Origin: Pseudomonas reidholzensis
GTDB lineage: Bacteria > Pseudomonadota > Gammaproteobacteria > Pseudomonadales > Pseudomonadaceae
NCBI RefSeq assembly: GCF_900536025.1
Contig: NZ_UNOZ01000002.1
Coordinates: forward strand, 248,001-312,000
Length of the DNA: 64,000 bases
Direction of reading: 5' to 3'
Shown here in pieces: positions 1 to 10,383 of this stretch (positions are counted from its first letter, which is position 1; each line of letters opens with the position of its first letter). The position numbers and the translations under genes were made by a program. The notes under the pieces are model-generated. The model saw only the letters and a program-made list of their open reading frames with translations. It was not told where the DNA came from and searched no databases.

Positions 1-1
1 C

Positions 2-880
2 GATGAGCACGGGGTATTGGTGCACGGCGGCTTTTTCCTCGGCCCACGGGCGTTCTACCAGCGCCTGCGCGAGATGCCGTTGGCGCAGCGCAAGCAGTAC
101 GCCATGACCGCCATCAGCTTCATCAACGAGCTGTATGGCGATGAGGCGCTCAAGCGTCGCCAGCGGCGTGATGCGCGTTTCATCAACACGGTGTTCGGCA
201 TGACCCTGATGGGCGCCGGGGTCGCTGATCAGCTGGAAGACGGCCGGGTGCTCAGCGGCGTCGGCGGCCAGTACAACTTCGTCGCCCAGGGCCATGCGCT
301 GGAAGGCGGGCGCTCGATCCTGCTGTTGCGCAGCTGGCGCGAGGCCGGCGGCGAGGTGACCTCGAACCTGTTCTGGACCTACGGCCACTGCACCATCCCC
401 CGCCACCTGCGCGACATCGTGGTGACCGAGTACGGCATTGCCGACCTGCGCGGGCAGACCGACAGTGAGGTCATCGCCCGCTTGCTGGCGATCAGTGATT
501 CACGTTTTCAGGGCGAGTTGATGGAGCAAGCCAAGGCGGCGGGCAAGCTGGCTAAGGGTTTCGAGCTGGACCAGCGCTTCTGCAACAACACGCCGGAGCG
601 GCTTGAAGGCGTGCGTGAGCGGCATCCGCGGTTGTTCCCGGAGTATCCGTTGGGGAGTGATTTCACGGCTGAAGAGCGTGATCTGTTCAGGGCGCTGAAC
701 TGGTTGAAGAGCAAGTTCAAGCTGAGCGAAGTGCTCGAGCTGGGTCGGGCGGCACTCGATGCGCCGGCGCCTGAAGCCTATCCGGCACAGCTGGCGCGGA
801 TGGGGCTGGAGCAGCCGCAGGGGCTGAAAGAGGAGCTGTACCAGCGATTGCTGCTGGCGGGATTGCAGGCAACCCGGTGA
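2..880 (+). CDS. Acetyl-CoA hydrolase/transferase family protein, C-terminal part (5' end outside window)
   Basis: The frame is open from the first bases of the window, so the N-terminus lies upstream; about 293 residues remain. The visible part is the C-terminal acetyl-CoA hydrolase/CoA-transferase domain, with the glycine-rich stretch GVGGQYNFVAQGHAL and the conserved TEYGIADLRG segment (about residues 145-154). Family members move CoA between acyl groups or hydrolyse acetyl-CoA in the cytoplasm; the substrate cannot be told from this part. It converges on xpt, with a perfect hairpin between the two stops. The family call is firm, the substrate unknown. Confidence 0.85.
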   Translation, partial: DEHGVLVHGGFFLGPRAFYQRLREMPLAQRKQYAMTAISFINELYGDEALKRRQRRDARFINTVFGMTLMGAGVADQLEDGRVLSGVGGQYNFVAQGHALEGGRSILLLRSWREAGGEVTSNLFWTYGHCTIPRHLRDIVVTEYGIADLRGQTDSEVIARLLAISDSRFQGELMEQAKAAGKLAKGFELDQRFCNNTPERLEGVRERHPRLFPEYPLGSDFTAEERDLFRALNWLKSKFKLSEVLELGRAALDAPAPEAYPAQLARMGLEQPQGLKEELYQRLLLAGLQATR

Positions 881-882
881 CA

Positions 883-904
883 TTGGGGCTGCGAGCAGCC
901 CCAA
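883..904. terminator. Bidirectional hairpin between convergent genes
   Basis: A perfect 10-bp inverted repeat, TTGGGGCTGC-GA-GCAGCCCCAA, fills the gap between the stop of the acetyl-CoA hydrolase gene and the stop of xpt. It lacks a long T run but could end transcription from either side. Confidence 0.6.
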
Positions 905-914
905 CCAAACGCCG

Positions 915-1541
<627 letters not shown>

Positions 1542-1551
1542 TTAAAGGTGA

Positions 1552-3561
1552 TTAGCGCTTGAGCATGGCCCGTATATCGGCCAATGCGTTGTTGCCACGC
1601 GCGGCTTTGACTTCCACCGGCGCATCATCCAGGCCTTCCCAGCACAGATCGTCCGGCGGCAGTTCGTCGAGGAACCGGCTGGGCGTGCAGTCGATGATCT
1701 CGCCGTACTGCTTGCGCTTGGCGGCAAAGGTGAAGGCCAGTGTCTGGCGCGCGCGGGTGATGCCCACGTAAGCCAGCCGGCGCTCCTCTTCGATGGTGTC
1801 GGCCTCGATGCTGGAGCGGTGCGGGAGGATCTCTTCTTCCATGCCCATGATGAACACGTAAGGGAATTCCAGGCCCTTGGAGGCGTGCAGGGTCATCATC
1901 TGCACACCTTCGGCGTTGTCTTCTTCTTCCTGCTGGCGCTCGAGCATGTCGCGCAACACCAGCTTGCCGATGGCGTCCTCGATGGTCATGTCACCCTCTT
2001 CGTCTTTCTCGAGGGTGTTCTTCAGCGCATCGATCAGGAACCAGACGTTGCTGATCCGGAAGTCCGCCGCCTTGTCGCTGGCGGTGTTCTGGCGGATCCA
2101 GTTCTCGTAGTCGATGTCGCGGACCATCTCGTGCAGCGCGGCGATCGGGTCGTCCAGCGCGACCTTGTGACGGACCCCGTCGAGCCAGTGCTTGAAGCGC
2201 TGCAGGCGCTCGGTGTAGCGCGCGTCGAGGTGCTCGCCCAGGCCCATCTCGTCGCTGGCGGCATACATCGACACGCCGCGCTCGGTGGAATAGTTGCCGA
2301 GCTTCTCGAGGGTGGTCGAGCCGATTTCCCGGCGCGGCACGTTGATCACCCGCAGGTAGGCGTTGTCGTCGTCCGGGTTGACCAGCAGGCGCAGGTAGGC
2401 CATCAGGTCCTTGACCTCCTGGCGGCCGAAGAAGCTGTTGCCGCCCGACAGGCGATACGGCACCTGGTGGTGCTGCAGCTTGAGCTCGATCAGCTTGGCC
2501 TGGTAGTTGCCCCGGTAGAGGATGGCGAAGTCGCTGTACGGGCGGTCGGTGCGCAGGTGCAAGGTGAGGATTTCCATGGCCACGCGCTCGGCCTCGGTTT
2601 CCTCGTTCTTGCAGCGGATCACGCGGATCTCGTCGCCGTGGCCCATCTCGCTCCACAGCTGCTTCTCGAAATCGTGCGGGTTGTTGGCGATCAGCACGTT
2701 GGCGCAGCGCAGGATGCGGCTGGTGGAGCGGTAGTTCTGCTCGAGCATGACCACTTTCAAGGACGGGTAGTCGTCCTTGAGCAGCATCAGGTTTTCGGGG
2801 CGGGCGCCGCGCCAGGCGTAGATCGACTGGTCGTCGTCGCCGACCACGGTGAACTGGTTGCGCATGCCGATCAGCATCTTCACCAGCAGGTACTGGCTGG
2901 CGTTGGTGTCCTGGTATTCGTCGACCAGCAGGTAGCGCACCTTGTTCTGCCAGCGCTCGAGCACCTCGGGGTTTTCCTGGAACAGCTTGACCGGCATCAG
3001 GATCAGGTCGTCGAAGTCCACCGCATTGAACGCCTTGAGCGTGCGCTGGTAGTGGGTGTAGACGATGGCGGCGGTCTGCTCGCGGGGGTTGCGGGCTTTT
3101 TCCAGGGCCTCGGCGGGCATGATCAGGTCGTTTTTCCAGGCACCGATCATGTTCTTGATCTCGTCGATGCCGTCGTCGCCGGAGTATTCCTTCTGCATGA
3201 TGTCCGACAGCAAGGCCTTGATGTCGGTCTCGTCGAAGATCGAGAACCCCGGCTTGTAGCCCAGGTGCTGATGCTCCTTGCGGATGATGTTCAAGCCCAG
3301 GTTGTGGAAGGTGCACACCGTCAGGCCCCGGCCTTCGCCCGCGCGCAGCAGGGTACCGACCCGCTCCTTCATCTCGCGCGCGGCCTTGTTGGTAAAGGTC
3401 ATGGCGACGATGTACTGGGCACGGATGCCGCAGTTCTGGATGAGGTGGGCAATCTTGCGCGTGATCACGCTGGTCTTGCCGGAGCCGGCACCGGCGAGCA
3501 CCAAAAGAGGGCCGCCGACATAGTCACAGGCTTCTTGTTGCCGGGGATTGAGTCGGGACAT
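1552..3561 (-). CDS. rep: ATP-dependent DNA helicase Rep
   Basis: Rep is a superfamily 1A 3'-5' helicase that helps replication forks past protein blocks. Starting at the ATG at 3561 (MSRLNPRQQEACDYV) gives 669 residues, the usual Rep length; a longer frame upstream starts with low-complexity residues unlike the family. Visible motifs are the Q-motif NPRQQEA, Walker A LAGAGSGKT (22-30), motif II LLVDEYQDTN, motif III VGDDDQSIYAWRGA, motif IV LEQNYRS, motif V TLHASKGLEFPYVF and motif VI LAYVGITRARQTL. All are intact. The upstream Shine-Dalgarno sequence is weak. Confidence 0.97.
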   Translation of the reverse strand: MSRLNPRQQEACDYVGGPLLVLAGAGSGKTSVITRKIAHLIQNCGIRAQYIVAMTFTNKAAREMKERVGTLLRAGEGRGLTVCTFHNLGLNIIRKEHQHLGYKPGFSIFDETDIKALLSDIMQKEYSGDDGIDEIKNMIGAWKNDLIMPAEALEKARNPREQTAAIVYTHYQRTLKAFNAVDFDDLILMPVKLFQENPEVLERWQNKVRYLLVDEYQDTNASQYLLVKMLIGMRNQFTVVGDDDQSIYAWRGARPENLMLLKDDYPSLKVVMLEQNYRSTSRILRCANVLIANNPHDFEKQLWSEMGHGDEIRVIRCKNEETEAERVAMEILTLHLRTDRPYSDFAILYRGNYQAKLIELKLQHHQVPYRLSGGNSFFGRQEVKDLMAYLRLLVNPDDDNAYLRVINVPRREIGSTTLEKLGNYSTERGVSMYAASDEMGLGEHLDARYTERLQRFKHWLDGVRHKVALDDPIAALHEMVRDIDYENWIRQNTASDKAADFRISNVWFLIDALKNTLEKDEEGDMTIEDAIGKLVLRDMLERQQEEEDNAEGVQMMTLHASKGLEFPYVFIMGMEEEILPHRSSIEADTIEEERRLAYVGITRARQTLAFTFAAKRKQYGEIIDCTPSRFLDELPPDDLCWEGLDDAPVEVKAARGNNALADIRAMLKR

Positions 3562-3823
3562 GCTAGGAACCGGGGTCGCCAGAAAATAGCCGCGCATTCT
3601 AACAGGCCTGTGGCGGTTATGGCGCGACCGTCTGACGCCGGAGTCAGACTTTTGCTCGGCCGGCGCTCGCCCGGTCACCGTTCGAGCCGCTGCCAGCGGC
3701 CGGGCCAGGGCGTTACTGACAAGATCAGGAGGCTGGCGAAATCGGATTTGCCGGTTCGCCAACTTTCGCGCAGGATGCACGACAAAATACGTCGGAAGCG
3801 CCCCACGGAAGGGTATGTATTAA

Positions 3824-3842
3824 AGTGAAAATCATTTTCACT
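3824..3842. promoter_or_regulatory. Fur-box-like 19-bp palindrome
   Basis: AGTGAAAATCATTTTCACT is a perfect 9-1-9 inverted repeat. Its core TGAAAATCATTTTCA matches the 7-1-7 Fur model TGATAAT-N-ATTATCA at 13 of the 14 defined positions or close to it, differing mainly by A/T swaps. It ends 57 bases before the start of the GGDEF/EAL gene. The rest of the 338-base gap 3562-3899 shows no gene. Iron control of the downstream gene is an inference. Confidence 0.6.
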
Positions 3843-3899
3843 CATGCGGTAGGATACCGCGCGTTCACCGTGTCACCGACCCCGCCCTGAGGAGCCCGC

Positions 3900-5564
3900 T
3901 TGTCCACGCCTGTCGAACCCTTGCGTTTGCTGCTGTTGGCTGATGAGCCGGAATGGGCCGCCCGTTTGCGCGACTGCCTGCAGCCATTGGCTGGCAGCGC
4001 CGTGCTGCTGACCGCGCCGAACTGGGAGGCGGTCGACAGCCTGTTCGCCCGCGACCGCCAGGCGGTGGTGCTCGCCACGCCGGCGTTGCTGCCAACTCCG
4101 GGCCGCTGCGAGCTGCCGACCATCCTGTTGCTCGAGGACGAGCCCGACGCCGCGCCTGCCGGTGTCAGTGACTGGCTGGTGCAGGCGCAACTGACCAGCG
4201 ACACCTTGCGCCGCTCGCTGCGCCATGTGCGTGAGCGCGGCGTGCTGGTGGACACCTTGCAGCGCCTGGCTGAACAGGACCCGCTGACCGGCATCGCCAA
4301 CCGCCAGGGCTTTCAGGCCCTGCTGACCGCACGCCTGGCGGAAAACGACGGCCGCGGCGTGGCCCTAGGCCATCTCGACCTGGACAACTTCCGTCACGTC
4401 AACGATGCCCTCGGCCACCAGGGCGGCGACCGCCTGATCCTGCAGGTGGTCACGCGCCTCAAGCAGCAGCTCGAAGCCGGCGATCAGCTGGCCCGGCTGG
4501 GCAGCGACGAGTTCGCCCTGCTGATCGACACCCGGCGCGACACCCACCGCGCCGAGTGGCTGGCCGACCGGATCGTCGAAGCCCTGGCCGAGCCGTACTG
4601 GATCGACGGCGAGAGCCTGCTGGTCGGTTGCAGCCTGGGCCTGGCCCATGCCCGCGCGCAAGGCGGCGCCGACCCGTTGATGTGGCATGCACACATTGCC
4701 ATGCGCCAGGCCAAGGCCATCCAGGGCTGCACCTTTCATGTGTTCAACGAGCGGATCAACCGCAACGCCCGCAGCCTCGCCGACCTCGAAGGTGAACTGC
4801 GCCGGGCCTTGCGCCGTGACGAGCTGGAGCTGCATTACCAGCCCCGGCTGAACCTCGCCGATGGCAGCATCGTCGGCCTGGAAGCCCTGGTGCGCTGGAA
4901 CCACCCCGAGCGCGGCTTGCTGGCGCCGAGCGAATTCGTGCCGCTGGCCGAGCAGAGCGGGTTGATCGTACCGCTTGGCTACTGGGTCATTTCCCGCGCG
5001 TTGCGCGACATGCAGGCGCTGCGTGAACAAGGCCTGCAGCCGCTGCACATGGCAGTCAACCTGAGTTTTCGGCAGTTCCAGGACAGCCAGCTATTGGCGA
5101 CCCTCAGCCGCCTGATCATCGAGCACGGCGTCGACGCGCGCTGGCTGGAGTTCGAGCTGACGGAGACGGCGGTGATGCGCCGCAACGAGGTGGTGCGTCA
5201 GACCATGGACGCACTGGGGCGGCTGGGCGTGCGGTTCTCGCTGGACGACTTCGGCACCGGGTTCTCGTCGTTCGTCCACCTCAACAGCCTGCCGATCACC
5301 TTGCTCAAGGTCGACCGCAGCTTTGTCGGCGGCATGGAAATGCGCGAAGAGAACCGCAAGCTGGTGCACGCCATGATCAACCTGGCGCACAACCTCAACC
5401 TGGAGGTGGTGGCCGAAGGCGTCGAGAGCGAAGAGCAGATGGCCTTGCTGCGCACGTTCGGTTGCGATCAGGTGCAGGGCTTCCTGGTCAGCCGCCCACT
5501 GCCGGTGGCCGAGCTGATTGCTTACCTGACCCAAGTGCCGGGAACTGGCATTCGCGCCGTCTGA
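3900..5564 (+). CDS. GGDEF/EAL two-domain protein, probable c-di-GMP phosphodiesterase
   Basis: The start is a TTG with a strong GAGGAG 7 bases upstream, giving 554 residues. Residues 1-110 look like a degenerate receiver-type domain, residues about 125-275 are a GGDEF domain and about 290-545 an EAL domain. The GGDEF signature reads GSDEF (ARLGSDEFALL), with the second glycine replaced, so cyclase activity is doubtful. The EAL side keeps LEALVRW, the NLSF asparagine, the ELTE glutamate, DDFGTGFSSF, the LKVD lysine and VVAEGVE, so breakdown of c-di-GMP is the likely role. No membrane segment is seen. A Fur-like palindrome lies just upstream. Confidence 0.9.
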   Translation: MSTPVEPLRLLLLADEPEWAARLRDCLQPLAGSAVLLTAPNWEAVDSLFARDRQAVVLATPALLPTPGRCELPTILLLEDEPDAAPAGVSDWLVQAQLTSDTLRRSLRHVRERGVLVDTLQRLAEQDPLTGIANRQGFQALLTARLAENDGRGVALGHLDLDNFRHVNDALGHQGGDRLILQVVTRLKQQLEAGDQLARLGSDEFALLIDTRRDTHRAEWLADRIVEALAEPYWIDGESLLVGCSLGLAHARAQGGADPLMWHAHIAMRQAKAIQGCTFHVFNERINRNARSLADLEGELRRALRRDELELHYQPRLNLADGSIVGLEALVRWNHPERGLLAPSEFVPLAEQSGLIVPLGYWVISRALRDMQALREQGLQPLHMAVNLSFRQFQDSQLLATLSRLIIEHGVDARWLEFELTETAVMRRNEVVRQTMDALGRLGVRFSLDDFGTGFSSFVHLNSLPITLLKVDRSFVGGMEMREENRKLVHAMINLAHNLNLEVVAEGVESEEQMALLRTFGCDQVQGFLVSRPLPVAELIAYLTQVPGTGIRAV

Positions 5565-5672
5565 TCCGAGCCCATCATGAGGGCCTGCACGGCGCTGTCT
5601 ATTGTGGGAGCGGCCTTGCCGGGGCGCCGGACCGGTCGGAAAGGGCCGCAGAGCGGCCCCAGCGATCTCCAG
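5565..5672. repeat. Single degenerate REP-like element
   Basis: The gap between the convergent GGDEF/EAL and MATE genes holds TTGTGGGAGCGGCCTTG, typical of one arm of a Pseudomonas REP, followed by a GC-rich hairpin GGGCCGC-AGA-GCGGCCC that may act as terminator. Confidence 0.5.
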
Positions 5673-7061
5673 TCAGGCCGAGACGGTCGCCTTGCCACGC
5701 GCCGCCGCCTTGCCCAACAACCGCCGCATCCGCCATTCGAAGCCAAAGGTCAGCGCCACCGAGGCACAGGCCAGCCCCAACGCCAGCCCCCACCAGATCC
5801 CCACCGCGCCGCCACCCAGGTTGAAGGCAAACAGCCAGGCCGCGGGCGCGCCCACCAGCCAGTAACAGCACAGGCCGATCAAGAAGGTGGTCTTGGCATC
5901 CTTCAAGCCCCGGATCGAGCCCATCGCAATGGCCTGCACGCCATCGAACAATTCGAACCACGCCGCCACCATCACCAGGCTCACCGCCAACTGGTAGATC
6001 CCGGCAAACGCCGGGTCATCGCGATTGATGAACAGCCCCACCAGTTCATGCGGCAACAGCAGGAACAGCGCGGCAAAGGCGAACATCAGCAGCGCGCCAA
6101 AGCTGATCCCGACGCGCCCGGCACTGCGCGCGGCCAACAGGTTGCCACCGCCGTAATACAGCCCCACGCGCATGGTCACCGCATACGACAGCCCGGTCGG
6201 CACCATGAACGCGGTAGAGACGATCTGCAGGGCGATCTGGTGCGCCGCCAGCTCGGTGCTGCCGAGCACACCCATGCACAGCGCGGCAAAGGCGAACAGC
6301 CCGACCTCGACCATATACGTGCCGCCAATCGGCAGCCCCAGCCGCCACAGCTCACGCAGCGCCGGCAACGACGGCCGCGACAGGCCCTTGCGCAGCGGGT
6401 AGTCGGCATAGAACCGGTGCCAGCGGATGTACAGCGCGAGCGCCACGGCCATGCCCAGCGAGACCACCGCGGTCACCATGCCGATACCCATCAGGCCCAG
6501 CTTGGGCAGGCCGAACATGCCTTCGATCAGCGCATGGTTGAACAGGTAGTTGAGCACCGTGCCCACCAGGCTGATGACCATCACCGGCGTCGAATGGCCC
6601 AGCGCACTGGTAAACCCGCGCAGCGCCATGAAGGTCAGGTAGCCGGGCAGGGCCAGTGGCAGCAGGGTGAGAAAGGCCATGGCCGCCTCGACGTTGTCGG
6701 GCTGCTGGCCGAACATCAACAGCACCGGCCCGAGGTTCCACAAGGCCAGCGCCGCCCCCAGCGCCAGGCCCCAGGCCAGCCAGATCCCAGCCTGGGCCAG
6801 GCGCGTCGCACCGGCGATGTCACCGGCGCCCTTGCGGATCGCCACCAGGGTACCGACGGCGGCGATCACCCCCAGGCAAAAGATCGACACGAACGAGTAG
6901 CTCGCCGCACCCAGGCCGCCACCGGCCAGGGCCTGCGGGCTGATGCGGGCCATCATCAGGGTATCGGTGAGGACCATCAGCATGTGCGCCAACTGCGAGG
7001 CGATCAGCGGCCCGGCCAGGCGCAGCAAAGCCTTGAGTTCAGTGGTGGGCGCGACGTGCAT
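5673..7061 (-). CDS. MATE-family multidrug/Na+ (H+) antiporter
   Basis: A 462-residue protein with about 12 hydrophobic segments and the MATE layout: two similar halves, the first opening LLRLAGPLIASQLAHMLMVLTDTLMMARI. Family members export cationic drugs and dyes across the inner membrane using a sodium or proton gradient; substrate and ion cannot be read from the sequence. Start ATG at 7061. It is transcribed away from a LysR gene, and the shared intergenic region has a perfect dyad (7150-7168), so the LysR protein is the likely regulator. Confidence 0.92.
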   Translation of the reverse strand: MHVAPTTELKALLRLAGPLIASQLAHMLMVLTDTLMMARISPQALAGGGLGAASYSFVSIFCLGVIAAVGTLVAIRKGAGDIAGATRLAQAGIWLAWGLALGAALALWNLGPVLLMFGQQPDNVEAAMAFLTLLPLALPGYLTFMALRGFTSALGHSTPVMVISLVGTVLNYLFNHALIEGMFGLPKLGLMGIGMVTAVVSLGMAVALALYIRWHRFYADYPLRKGLSRPSLPALRELWRLGLPIGGTYMVEVGLFAFAALCMGVLGSTELAAHQIALQIVSTAFMVPTGLSYAVTMRVGLYYGGGNLLAARSAGRVGISFGALLMFAFAALFLLLPHELVGLFINRDDPAFAGIYQLAVSLVMVAAWFELFDGVQAIAMGSIRGLKDAKTTFLIGLCCYWLVGAPAAWLFAFNLGGGAVGIWWGLALGLACASVALTFGFEWRMRRLLGKAAARGKATVSA

Positions 7062-7149
7062 GGGCGGGGGTCCTTTTCTCGGGCGGTGGGCAAGGGGACG
7101 ATTCTGAGGCTTTGGTCAACATTGCACAAAAGGATAAAAGCGATCGTTG

Positions 7150-7168
7150 GCATGAGTTGAACTCATGC
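7150..7168. promoter_or_regulatory. Perfect dyad between MATE and LysR genes, probable LysR operator
   Basis: GCATGAGTTGAACTCATGC has two 9-base arms around one central base. It lies 89 bases from the MATE start and 50 bases from the chosen LysR start, the usual place of a LysR-type recognition site that controls a divergent target and the regulator itself. Which protein binds is an inference. Confidence 0.6.
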
Positions 7169-7217
7169 CGGTATGATTTCACTCAACGCTTCGATGGCCC
7201 CAGATAATAGGCACGAC

Positions 7218-8150
7218 ATGTCCCGTCAGCTTCCACCGTTGTATGCGTTGCGCGCATTCGAGGCCGCTGCCCGGCACAGTTCGTTCACCCGGGCGGGCGA
7301 GGAGCTGTCGATCACCCAGAGCGCGGTCAGCCGGCATATCCGCACCCTTGAGGAGCACTTCGCCTGTCGGCTGTTCGTGCGCAGCGGGCGCAGCCTGCAA
7401 CTCACCGAAGCGGCGCGCATGCTGCTGCCAGGAGTACGCGACGGCTTCGCCTCGCTGGAGCGGGCCTGCGATACCTTGCGCGGCGAAGATGACATCTTGC
7501 GCATGAAGGCGCCGTCGACCCTGACCATGCGTTGGCTGCTGGCGCGTTTGAGCCGTTTTCGCCACCTGCAGCCGGGCAACGAAGTGCAGCTGACCAGCGC
7601 CTGGATGGATGTCGACCATGTCGACTTCAACCACGAGCCGTTCGACTGCGCGGTGTTGCTCAGCGATGGCGTGTTCCCGGTGGATTGGGAGGTGCGCCGG
7701 TTGTTCTCGGAGCTGCTGATCCCGGTCGGCGCCCCGGAGCTGCTGGACGATGCGCCGTGGGATGAGCGGCGCCTGGCCGCTATCGAGCTGCTGCACCCGA
7801 CCCCGGACAAACGCGACTGGCGCAGCTGGCTGGCGCGCATGGGCCTGGCCGACAAAGTGTCGCTGAAGGGCGGGCAGGTGTTCGATACCCTCGAGCTGGG
7901 CATGATCGCCGCGGCCCGTGGCTACGGCATCTCCATGGGCGACCTGCTGATGGTCGCCGAAGACGTGGCCCAAGGCCGCTTGAGCCTGCCGTGGCCGACG
8001 GCGGTGGCCAGTGGCATGGACTATTACCTGGTGTGGCCGCGCACCCGCCCGGGCGGTGAGCGCTTGCGCAGGCTGAGTGCCTTCTTGCAGGAAGAGGCGA
8101 GCACGATGCTGCTCCCCGATGTGCAGATACTGCCGGCGCCGACCCAATAA
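7218..8150 (+). CDS. LysR-type transcriptional regulator (GcvA-like)
   Basis: 310 residues from the ATG at 7218 (MSRQLPPLYALRAFEAAARHSSFTRAGEELSITQSAVSRHIRTLEEH). Residues 5-65 are the LysR winged helix-turn-helix and residues 95-295 the effector-binding domain, here of the GcvA type. In-frame ATGs at 7173 and 7194 are alternatives; 7218 gives the usual length. It is divergent from the MATE exporter gene and probably controls it. The inducer is unknown. Confidence 0.88.
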   Translation: MSRQLPPLYALRAFEAAARHSSFTRAGEELSITQSAVSRHIRTLEEHFACRLFVRSGRSLQLTEAARMLLPGVRDGFASLERACDTLRGEDDILRMKAPSTLTMRWLLARLSRFRHLQPGNEVQLTSAWMDVDHVDFNHEPFDCAVLLSDGVFPVDWEVRRLFSELLIPVGAPELLDDAPWDERRLAAIELLHPTPDKRDWRSWLARMGLADKVSLKGGQVFDTLELGMIAAARGYGISMGDLLMVAEDVAQGRLSLPWPTAVASGMDYYLVWPRTRPGGERLRRLSAFLQEEASTMLLPDVQILPAPTQ

Positions 8151-8307
8151 AAACGTTTGCGAATACCCCGGTCCGACACTCAAGTATTCGTGCGCGACGC
8201 CGATCTACTGGCACCAGCGTCCCGCATAGAGGGCGCGATTTCCCGTAGATCGTAGCGGGTGGTCAGCGTGATCAGGACGATCCCGGCCTCTTGCCAGGAG
8301 CTTGCCC

Positions 8308-10293
8308 ATGTCTCAACCCCGTGCCCGAATTGCTTCGCAGCTCGGTATTGCCCTCGCCATCGTGCTGGCCTTGGTGATCACCGGCAGCACCCTGTTCGCC
8401 CTGCGTTCGCTGGACAACGCCAACCTCGCCACCCGCCAGGAACACCTGGCCAGTGAAGCGCGGCTGCTGGCTGACCAGCTGGATACCTTTCACGGTTCGC
8501 TCAAGGACAACACCCAACGCCTGAGCGGCCTGTTCGAGCGGCGCTTCGCCTCGGGCCTGACGTTGCGCCCAGGCGAGACCGCCACCGTCGCGGGCCAGCC
8601 CACCCCGGCGCTGTACCTGGGTGAGCACCTGCTGAACAACGATTTCCGCCAGGTCGACGAGTTCCAGCAGATGACCGCCGGCGTCGCCACCCTGTTCGTG
8701 CGCAGCGGCGATGACTTCATCCGCATCAGCACCTCGCTGACCAAGCAGGACGGCAGCCGCGCCATCGGCACCCAGCTCGACCGCCAGCACCCGGCCTACG
8801 CCAAGCTGATGGCCGGGCAGACCTACGTCGGCCGTGCCACGCTGTTCGAACGCAACTACATGACCCGCTACGTGCCGGTGCGCGACGCCAGCGGCCAGGT
8901 GATCGCGGTGTTGTTCGTCGGCTTCGACTACACCGATGCGCAGAACGCCCAGTTCGCCAACCTCAAGCGCTTCCGCATCGGCCACACCGGCTCCCTGGCG
9001 CTGCTCGACGAGCAGGGCAAATGGTTGGTGCCGCCGGCGGCTGTACGCGATGCCGACGCTTCAGCGCAGGCCGCCAAGGACCTGGCATTGCAGCCCGGGA
9101 CCGGCGGCTTCTGGGCCAGCGCCGATCAGCAGCTGTTCAGCGTCGCCATGCCGTTTGCCGAAGGCCCGTGGACGGTGGTCGCGAGCATGCCGGAGGCGGA
9201 GATCCGCGACGTGACCTGGAACGTCGGCCTGCGCCTGGCCATCGGCAGCCTGCTGGCGATGCTGCTGGCGGTCGCCGCCACGTTGTTCCTGCTGCGGCGC
9301 AAACTGCGCCCGCTCGGCGACCTCGTGCGCCAGGCCGAAGCCCTTGGCGCCGGTGACCTGAGCGCGCGGCTGGTGGTCAGCAGCCAGGATGAAATCGGCC
9401 AGCTGGCGCGCAGCTTCAACCAGATGGGCGACGCCCTGTCGACCATGGTCGAGCACATCCGCAGCGCCTCGGAGCAGGTCAGCGGCCGCGCCCGCTCGCT
9501 GGCGGGGTTGTCGTCAGGTGCCTGCGAAGGCATGGACCAGCAGTCCGGCGAGATCACCAGCATGGCCGGCGCGGTGGAAGAGTTCAGCGCCACCTCGATG
9601 AACATCGCCGACAATATGGCCGGCACCGAGCGCATGGCCCGCGACAATGCCCAGCACACCCGCATTGGCCGCACCGCGATGGACGAAGCCTCGGCCTCGC
9701 TGCGCCAGATCGCCGATGCCTTGGGCGGTACCGCCGAAGTGATGGACACCCTGGGTGCCCGCTCGCAGGAGATCGGCGGCATCGTCGGGGTGATCACCGC
9801 GATTGCCGAGCAGACCAACCTGTTGGCGCTCAACGCGGCCATCGAGGCGGCGCGCGCCGGTGAGCAGGGCCGTGGGTTTGCCGTGGTGGCGGACGAAGTG
9901 CGCGGGTTGGCGGCGCGGACCCGTTCGGCGACCGATGAAATCTCCGGGATGATCGGCAGCATTCAACAGCAGACCGGGCACGCCATCAGCACCCTGGAGC
10001 AGGGCAACCGCTTGATGCAGGAGGGGCTGGAGCGCAACGTCAAGGTGGCCGATGCGCTGGCGCGTATCGACGAGCAGAGCCGCACTGCCGGTGAGCAGTT
10101 TGCCGCGATCAGCACGGCGACCCAGGAGCAGAGCAGCACGGCGACCGTGCTCAGCCGCAACCTGCAGAGCATCGCCCAGGCCAACAGCGAGCAGCGCGAT
10201 GTGGCCAATGAGCTGGCGACTACGGCGCGTGAGCTGGAAGGGCTGGCGGCGCAGTTGCGTCAGGAAGTGGATCGGTTTCGGGTCAATGGCTGA
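8308..10293 (+). CDS. Methyl-accepting chemotaxis protein with periplasmic Cache domain
   Basis: Start ATG 8308 has CAGGAG 7 bases upstream; 661 residues. A first membrane segment spans about 12-32, then a large periplasmic region to about 305 with the look of a Cache sensor (Cache_3/Cache_2 type: [49 protein letters not shown]), a second membrane segment about 310-330, HAMP about 330-385 and the signalling domain with hairpin tip [34 protein letters not shown]. It feeds chemotaxis signals to CheA/CheW. Cache receptors of this kind often bind small carboxylates; the ligand here is unknown. The C-terminus has no CheR-tethering pentapeptide. Confidence 0.93.
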   Translation: MSQPRARIASQLGIALAIVLALVITGSTLFALRSLDNANLATRQEHLASEARLLADQLDTFHGSLKDNTQRLSGLFERRFASGLTLRPGETATVAGQPTPALYLGEHLLNNDFRQVDEFQQMTAGVATLFVRSGDDFIRISTSLTKQDGSRAIGTQLDRQHPAYAKLMAGQTYVGRATLFERNYMTRYVPVRDASGQVIAVLFVGFDYTDAQNAQFANLKRFRIGHTGSLALLDEQGKWLVPPAAVRDADASAQAAKDLALQPGTGGFWASADQQLFSVAMPFAEGPWTVVASMPEAEIRDVTWNVGLRLAIGSLLAMLLAVAATLFLLRRKLRPLGDLVRQAEALGAGDLSARLVVSSQDEIGQLARSFNQMGDALSTMVEHIRSASEQVSGRARSLAGLSSGACEGMDQQSGEITSMAGAVEEFSATSMNIADNMAGTERMARDNAQHTRIGRTAMDEASASLRQIADALGGTAEVMDTLGARSQEIGGIVGVITAIAEQTNLLALNAAIEAARAGEQGRGFAVVADEVRGLAARTRSATDEISGMIGSIQQQTGHAISTLEQGNRLMQEGLERNVKVADALARIDEQSRTAGEQFAAISTATQEQSSTATVLSRNLQSIAQANSEQRDVANELATTARELEGLAAQLRQEVDRFRVNG

Positions 10294-10302
10294 CTGAGCA
10301 GA

Positions 10303-10373
10303 CGCCATCGCGGGCAAGCCCGCGCCTACAAGGTTGTGCGGTCCTTGTAGGAGCGGGCTTGCCCGCGATGGCG
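10303..10373. repeat. Inverted REP pair, type A
   Basis: CGCCATCGCGGGCAAGCCCG is followed, after a short spacer, by the reverse complement ending CGCGATGGCG. It lies between the convergent chemoreceptor and hglS genes. Confidence 0.85.
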
Positions 10374-10383
10374 ATCCTGAGCC

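Noticed and set aside
1819..3828. 669-codon open frame opposite rep
   Set aside because: It is a mirror of the rep codons in high-G+C DNA, rich in His, Val and Gln without any domain; rep on the other strand has all helicase motifs.
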